Shown here: positions 7,604 to 11,102 of the stretch, piece by piece
Layout: each line of letters opens with the position of its first letter
How positions within the stretch are numbered: the stretch's first letter is position 1
NCBI GenBank assembly: GCA_025963265.1
Contig: JAOPUY010000248.1
Span: 1-11,102 of the forward strand
Direction of reading: 5' to 3'
DNA from: Frankiales bacterium
GTDB lineage: Bacteria; Actinomycetota; Actinomycetes; Mycobacteriales; Jatrophihabitantaceae
DNA: 11,102 bases
The notes under the pieces: generated by a model
Database searches by the model: none
What the model saw: the letters and a program-made list of their open reading frames with translations, nothing else
What the model was told of the DNA's origin: nothing
Program-made: the position numbers and the translations under genes

Positions 7604-7635
7604 CGCATGCTAGCCGCCCGCCCCGGGCTGAGCGC

Positions 7636-7908
7636 TTAATCGGTGTAGATCTCGTTCCAGTCCCTGATCTCGACCCGGTCGACCACGCCGTGCACGGTGA
7701 AGGGGTCCTCGGCGGCGAAGGCCTCCGCGGCCTCGCGGGTGCGAAAGATCGCCATCGATCCTTCGGTCTGCGGGTCGGCGAACAGGCCGACCATCAGAAG
7801 CTCGCCGCGCTCGTGGAATTCCTCGACTCGGCGCTTGTGGGCTGGGTAGTGGGCCGGCGCCTTGAGGTGGACGTCGGGGGCTGATCCGTAGAGCAGGACG
7901 TACTTCAT
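7636..7908 (-). CDS. YciI-like (YCII domain) protein
   Basis: A 90-residue protein spanning a complete YCII domain (ferredoxin-like dimeric fold). It opens MKYVLLYGS. Histidines lie near 20-24 (PAHYPAHKRRVEEF), then come GELLMVGLFADPQTEGSMAIF (about 35-55), EDPF (67-70) and VEIRDWNEI at the end. The DPF aspartate and an N-terminal histidine correspond to the putative active-site pair of the family; the reaction is unknown in most members, and some resemble muconolactone isomerase-type enzymes. ATG 7908 gives the normal family length; a longer open frame upstream is the shadow of the preceding gene. It begins 10 bases after the SRPBCC stop and is clearly in the same operon, probably translated by coupling since its own ribosome-binding site (GAGAG) is weak. 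Confidence 0.88.
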   Translation of the reverse strand: MKYVLLYGSAPDVHLKAPAHYPAHKRRVEEFHERGELLMVGLFADPQTEGSMAIFRTREAAEAFAAEDPFTVHGVVDRVEIRDWNEIYTD

Positions 7909-7930
7909 GCCGAGACTCTCATGCCGAGAC
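7906..7930. repeat. Short tandem duplication at a gene junction
   Basis: CATGCCGAGAC occurs at 7906-7916 and again at 7920-7930, offset by 14 bases. The copies cover the YciI start codon and the SRPBCC stop region. The second ATG (minus strand, 7922) is out of frame and meets a stop after five codons. Confidence 0.8.
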
Positions 7931-8392
7931 CGCCACTCGGGCGGCGAAGGAGCTGAGGGTGGCGGCCCAGGCGTCCGGCTCGTCGAGCATCGCGCGGATG
8001 CGGTCGGTGTCGGGTCCGTAGTTGTCCAGATCGCGGTGGACCAGCTCGACCAGCGTGCGGTGCTCATCCTGGGGGGTGAAAGTCAGCTCGACCAGCGTGA
8101 CCAGCGCGGTGTCATAAGACCAATCGGCGGAGATCTGCCAGGTGATGACCAGCCGCGAGGGCGGTTCCCAGACGCGGACGTAGCCGGTCGACGTCTCGGT
8201 CCCGTCGACGTGGCGGGTGTACCAGCGGCCACCGGGGCGGGGTTCGATGATGATCTGCTCGATGGGCGCCGACCCGATGTGGTGGTGGGCGGGCCACCAC
8301 TCGGTCATGTGCGCGGTGAACAGGTCGAAGGCCGTCTGCGGGTCGACGTCGACGGTGACGTGTTGGCGGATGTCGCCGGTGGAATCGATCAT
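7919..8392 (-). CDS. SRPBCC / AHSA1-like protein
   Basis: A 157-residue START-like (SRPBCC) protein of the type routinely encoded beside ArsR regulators. Its pattern is an N-terminal strand DIRQHVTVDVDP, AFDLFTAHMTEWWPAHHHIG (about 21-40), PRPGGRWYTRHVDGTE (51-66), GYVRVWEPPSRLVITWQIS (70-88), VELTFTPQDEHRTLVELVHR (101-120) and a C-terminal helix. The fold makes a deep hydrophobic ligand cavity; similarity to the Hsp90 co-chaperone Aha1 is in fold only, so the ligand and function are unknown. Its ATGA overlaps the ArsR stop by 4 bases, a coupled arrangement. It is probably repressed together with the ArsR gene. Confidence 0.9.
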   Translation of the reverse strand: MIDSTGDIRQHVTVDVDPQTAFDLFTAHMTEWWPAHHHIGSAPIEQIIIEPRPGGRWYTRHVDGTETSTGYVRVWEPPSRLVITWQISADWSYDTALVTLVELTFTPQDEHRTLVELVHRDLDNYGPDTDRIRAMLDEPDAWAATLSSFAARVAVSA

Positions 8393-8703
8393 CGGGGCTC
8401 GTCTTTCCGGGCGGTGTAGTCGCGAAAACCGGCGAGCGAACGCTGCCAGAATTGGTCGAGATGGGCGCGGAGAACCGCCAGGCCGGCTGGGTCGGCCTGG
8501 TAGAGGCGTCGAGTGCCCTCGCTGTGGTCGAGGACCAGCCCGACTTCTTTGAGCACCTTCAAGTGCTGCGAGACGGCGGGACGGCTGATCGGCAGCGCCG
8601 CCGCGAGTTCGCCGACCGCGTGCGGACCGTCGGCGAGCCGCTCCAGGATCGCCTGCCGGGACGGGTCGCCGAGCGCCGCCAGCATCCTTGCTCCGTTCGT
8701 CAT
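8389..8703 (-). CDS. ArsR-family winged-helix transcriptional repressor
   Basis: A 104-residue regulator that is little more than a winged-helix domain. ALGDPSRQAILERLADGPHA (10-29) is followed by GELAAALPISRPAVSQHLKV with the recognition helix at about 39-55, and the wing is GLVLDHSEGTRRLYQAD. There is no cysteine anywhere, so it is not a thiolate metal sensor of the classical ArsR/SmtB kind. It belongs with the ArsR regulators that accompany SRPBCC proteins. ATG 8703 has no Shine-Dalgarno sequence in front, and a TAACTT -10-like hexamer (plus-strand 8714-8719) would place transcription start within a few bases of the ATG, so the message may be leaderless. The perfect palindrome over the start codon suggests autorepression. 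Confidence 0.93.
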   Translation of the reverse strand: MTNGARMLAALGDPSRQAILERLADGPHAVGELAAALPISRPAVSQHLKVLKEVGLVLDHSEGTRRLYQADPAGLAVLRAHLDQFWQRSLAGFRDYTARKDEPR

Positions 8704-8712
8704 GACGAACGG
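8693..8712. promoter_or_regulatory. Perfect 20-bp palindrome over the ArsR start, probable operator
   Basis: CCGTTCGTCATGACGAACGG is identical to its own reverse complement over all 20 bases and is centred on the arsR-type start codon (ATG at 8703-8701, minus strand). Symmetric sites of this size suit a dimeric winged-helix repressor. The half-site GTTCGT occurs a third time on the minus strand at 8727-8722, exactly 17 bases from the copy at 8710-8705. That the local ArsR protein binds here is inference from position. Confidence 0.7.
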
Positions 8713-8728
8713 TAAGTTACCACGAACC
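8711..8728 (-). promoter_or_regulatory. Candidate -10 region and second small palindrome of the ArsR operon
   Basis: GGTAAGTTACC (8711-8721) is a 5-1-5 palindrome that contains the minus-strand -10-like TAACTT, and it is followed by a further ACGAAC half-site (8722-8727). Repeats flanking and covering the -10 would let a bound repressor block polymerase. No good -35 element is evident. Confidence 0.5.
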
Positions 8729-8761
8729 TTTGCCCGGCGGAAGGCCCTTTTCCGGCGCCCA

Positions 8762-8833
8762 CGCGAGTTACGCCTAGCGGCGGCTTGGTGCGAGCGGCAT
8801 CCCGTACGACCATCAGCTAAGGCGTAACTCGCG
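8762..8833. repeat. Inverted repeat pair, 72 bp overall
   Basis: CGCGAGTTACGCCTAGC (8762-8778) and GCTAAGGCGTAACTCGCG (8816-8833) are reverse complements, 13 bases perfect then one bulged base and four more pairs. They enclose 37 bases. The structure fills the gap between the phospholipase stop and the ArsR promoter. No T run follows on either strand, and the loop is long for a terminator. It could be a transcript-end hairpin for the phospholipase, a miniature inverted-repeat element, or a binding site. The rest of the 171-base gap holds only an imperfect GGAA/TTCC hairpin near 8735-8757. Confidence 0.6.
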
Positions 8834-8874
8834 CCGGCGGACAGCCCAGCGGCGATCCGAGCGGCGGGGCGGCG

Positions 8875-11102
8875 TCAGCCGGTGATGCTGGTCTGGCCGT
8901 TCTCGAGGTGGCCGGTGTAGCGCCGTGACCACGAGCTGTCGCCGCTGATCGTGACCGACAGGTCATACCACCCGTCGCTGCGCCCGAGTGGGTCCACCGT
9001 GTGGGTCGCCCGACCGCGCGCGGGCACGTGGTAGGTCTGGGCGCGGTCCTTCGAGTAGTTGTTCGGCGCGACCGTGAACGTCACGGCCTTCGCGCTGGTG
9101 TTGCTCAGTTCGAGCACCAGCTCGGGCTTGGAGCTAAAGCGACCCTGGTAGTACGTCGCCTCCACCTGCGCGGTCCGGCCGGCGGCGTTGACGTCACCGG
9201 TGAAGTGGCGCAGGAAGCGGTTCGGGCCCACCACGGTGAGGTCGTACTTGCCCTCGCCGCGACCAGCGCCGATCTCGACCGCGCCCGGCACGGTCTTGTT
9301 CCACACCGAGTTCGACGGGTCGACCGTGTACTGCCCCGGGAACTTGGCCGGGTAGTCGGCGAGCGACTGGTCCGGAGCGGCGTTGTTGTAGACGGCGAAG
9401 TGGCAGGCCTTGCCGACGTGCGGCCCGTTGTTGCTGAAGGACAACTTCGCCTCGACCGCCGCGTTCGCGCCGAAGGTGAAGCCGTCCAAGTTCGCGTTGG
9501 GCTGATAGGGCAGCGGCCGCGCCCGCTTGGTGCCCGACTCCTGGGCCGGCATGGCGTTGGTGGTGACCGGCGGCTTGTAGGCGCCGCCCGCCGGGTCGCC
9601 GATGACACTCGTCTTGGGCAACTTCGGCAGGCCGTACACCGGAGAGGTGAAGTCGAAGGCGCCGGTCAGGTCACCGCACACGCTGCGGCGCCAGGCGCTG
9701 ATGTTCGGGCTGATCGCGTGCTGGCCCAACGCGCCGGTCCACTTCTCCAGGAATTGGATCACCGAGGTGTGGTCGGACACCTCCGAGGTCACCCAGCCAC
9801 CGCGCGTCCAGGGCGAGATCAGGATCAGCGGGACCCGGAAGCCGAGGCCGACCGGCATCGGCTGGGTGGCGCCGGCGCTCGCGAGGGCGCCACTGGCCTC
9901 GTAGTAGAACTCGTCCTTGGTTCCGGGCGCCGGCACCGGCGGCGGGACGTGGTCGAACTGGCCGTCGTTCTCGTCGTAGTCGATGATCACGAGGGTCGAG
10001 TTGAAGACGTCCGGGTCGGCGTTGAGCGCATCGAGGACGCCGTTGACGTAGTACGCGCCGTCGTTCGGCGCCCCGTCGGGGTGCTCGGAGAAGGCCTGGT
10101 TGGTGACGACCCAGGACACCTTCGGGAGCGTGCCGGCGACCACATCGGCCTTGATCGCGTTGGCTAGGTTGTCGGCGTTCGCGCTCAAGCCGGTCAGCGG
10201 CTCGGCGACATTGGCCACGCCATTGTCATAGAGGACGTTGCCGGGGGCGGGCGTGCCGCCCTGAGTGGGGTCGTACTGCGCGAAGTTCTTGAAGTACTCC
10301 AGGGCGTTGTCGCCGTAGTCGTCCGCGCCCTGGTAGACCCGCCACGTCACGCCCGCCTTCTGCAGGGTTTCCGCGTAGGACTCCCAGAGCAGGTTCTTGC
10401 CCAGCTCGTCGCCGCCGTTGAACGCGACGAAGCTGCTGTGCTTCTGCTGGGCGTCGATCGTGCCACTCCACAGGTAGGTGCGGTTCGGACCGGTCGCGCT
10501 GAGCACCGAGCAGTGGTAGGCGTCGCCGATCGTGTAGGTGTCGGCGAGGGCGTAGTGGAAGGGGATGTCGCTGCGGTCGAGGTACCCGAGGGTGGTCAGG
10601 CCGCCCTTGGCGTACACCCAGCCGTTCATCAGGCCGCCGAACCAGGCGCCGTGCTGGTCGTCCCAGCTGTGCGAGGTCCCGCCGTAGCCCTGCGCGCCGA
10701 CCTGGGCGCTGGGCGGTTGGTGACCGGCCGGGTAGGCCGAGGCCGGGGCGCCGCTCAGGTGCCACGGGTACTGGGTGCCTGTGACCGGAGCGCCGGGCGC
10801 GCTGGTGGGCTGCTGGAACACCGACGTGCCGCCGGGCAGGGTGATGCCCGAGCGGTCGCCGAAGCCGCGGACGCCCTTGAGAGAGCCGAAGTAGTGGTCG
10901 AAGCTGCGGTTCTCCTGCATCAGGATCACCACGTGCTTGATGTCCCGGATGTCCCCATGCGGACGGGGCTTGCCCGGCTTGGCGGGGTGGCCGGGCGGCT
11001 TGGTAGCGGCCTGAGCGGCGACAGCGGGCCCAGCCGCGGCGGCGACCGCGGCCCCGGTCACCGCTGCGGCGGCGCCGAGGAAACCTCTACGGGATAGATC
11101 AG
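8875..11102 (-). CDS. Phosphocholine-type phospholipase C, Tat-exported, 5'-truncated
   Basis: 741 residues are visible and the frame is open to the right edge. The apparent GTG start at 11061 is internal, because the preceding codons read LSRRGFLGAAAAV, a Tat signal. The few missing N-terminal residues lie outside the window. The enzyme cleaves the headgroup of phosphatidylcholine-like lipids outside the cytoplasm. The phosphoesterase domain (alkaline-phosphatase-like, about 50-470) shows VVILMQENRSFDHYFGSLKG (57-76), SHSWDDQHGAWFGG, DAYHCSVLSATGPNRTYLW, VIIDYDENDGQFDHVPPP (371-388) and SDHTSVIQFLEKW (442-454), which supply the expected metal ligands. Two C-terminal PLC-type beta domains follow at about 544-648 and 648-741. 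The overall length resembles Pseudomonas PlcH/PlcN and streptomycete enzymes, not the shorter roughly 510-residue mycobacterial PlcA-D. The promoter is not visible. Sphingomyelin or phosphatidylcholine preference cannot be told from sequence. Confidence 0.94.
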   Translation of the reverse strand, partial: DLSRRGFLGAAAAVTGAAVAAAAGPAVAAQAATKPPGHPAKPGKPRPHGDIRDIKHVVILMQENRSFDHYFGSLKGVRGFGDRSGITLPGGTSVFQQPTSAPGAPVTGTQYPWHLSGAPASAYPAGHQPPSAQVGAQGYGGTSHSWDDQHGAWFGGLMNGWVYAKGGLTTLGYLDRSDIPFHYALADTYTIGDAYHCSVLSATGPNRTYLWSGTIDAQQKHSSFVAFNGGDELGKNLLWESYAETLQKAGVTWRVYQGADDYGDNALEYFKNFAQYDPTQGGTPAPGNVLYDNGVANVAEPLTGLSANADNLANAIKADVVAGTLPKVSWVVTNQAFSEHPDGAPNDGAYYVNGVLDALNADPDVFNSTLVIIDYDENDGQFDHVPPPVPAPGTKDEFYYEASGALASAGATQPMPVGLGFRVPLILISPWTRGGWVTSEVSDHTSVIQFLEKWTGALGQHAISPNISAWRRSVCGDLTGAFDFTSPVYGLPKLPKTSVIGDPAGGAYKPPVTTNAMPAQESGTKRARPLPYQPNANLDGFTFGANAAVEAKLSFSNNGPHVGKACHFAVYNNAAPDQSLADYPAKFPGQYTVDPSNSVWNKTVPGAVEIGAGRGEGKYDLTVVGPNRFLRHFTGDVNAAGRTAQVEATYYQGRFSSKPELVLELSNTSAKAVTFTVAPNNYSKDRAQTYHVPARGRATHTVDPLGRSDGWYDLSVTISGDSSWSRRYTGHLENGQTSITG
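11008..11102 (-). other. Tat signal peptide of the phospholipase C (partial)
   Basis: The twin arginines are encoded at 11091-11086 within SRRGFLG. They are followed by an Ala/Gly/Val-rich hydrophobic segment and a probable cleavage site after AVAAQA, at about base 11008. Export of the folded, metal-bound enzyme through Tat is usual for this family. Confidence 0.88.

Noticed and set aside
8735..8757. GGAA/TTCC imperfect hairpin as a terminator for the phospholipase gene
   Set aside because: The stem has a mismatch and is not followed by a T run on either strand.
9001..10167. A 388-codon plus-strand open frame opposite the phospholipase C gene
   Set aside because: It is rich in Arg, Val and Gly without recognisable motifs, while the minus strand encodes a full phosphoesterase domain.

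Overview
The window is about 11.1 kb of very GC-rich DNA from a free-living or host-associated high-GC Gram-positive bacterium (Actinomycetota). The evidence is the strong GC bias at third codon positions, GTG/TTG starts, a probably leaderless ArsR gene, a short-Q-loop cytochrome bd, a DUF2889 protein and a Tat-exported phospholipase C. I cannot assign a genus. No tRNA, rRNA, CRISPR array, transposase or phage gene is visible, and coding density is high.

Layout, left to right. (1) Plus strand, 1-2600: a redox cassette. It holds the C-terminal two thirds of a YdeP/FdhF-like molybdopterin oxidoreductase, a translationally coupled small two-CBS protein, and a six-helix membrane protein that looks like a divergent acetate/succinate-transporter (AceTr/SatP) relative. 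(2) Minus strand, 2619-6318: cydB and cydA (cytochrome bd oxidase, convergent with the first cassette), preceded in the same direction by a GAF-domain NarL-type histidine kinase with no response regulator in view. The 3' half of the kinase gene has a strikingly different base composition from its 5' half. (3) Minus strand, 6527-8703: a likely four-gene transcription unit of ArsR-type repressor, SRPBCC/AHSA1-type protein, YciI-like protein and DUF2889 protein. The first three overlap or nearly abut. A perfect 20-bp palindrome covers the repressor's start codon. (4) Minus strand, 8875 to the right edge: a phosphocholine-type phospholipase C with two C-terminal PLC domains. Its Tat signal peptide runs off the window, so the true start is just outside.

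How the genes may work together: blocks 1 and 2 are both respiratory or redox related. A formate-dehydrogenase-like enzyme with a possible carboxylate transporter sits beside a high-affinity quinol oxidase and a sensor kinase, as expected for adaptation to low oxygen or respiratory stress. Block 3 looks like an autoregulated small operon whose signal is unknown. Block 4 is an independent exported lipase.

Most of the window belongs to known families. The least explained items are the ArsR operator architecture, the mosaic kinase gene, the oxidoreductase-CBS-AceTr-like linkage, and a 72-bp inverted-repeat structure between the phospholipase and the ArsR operon.
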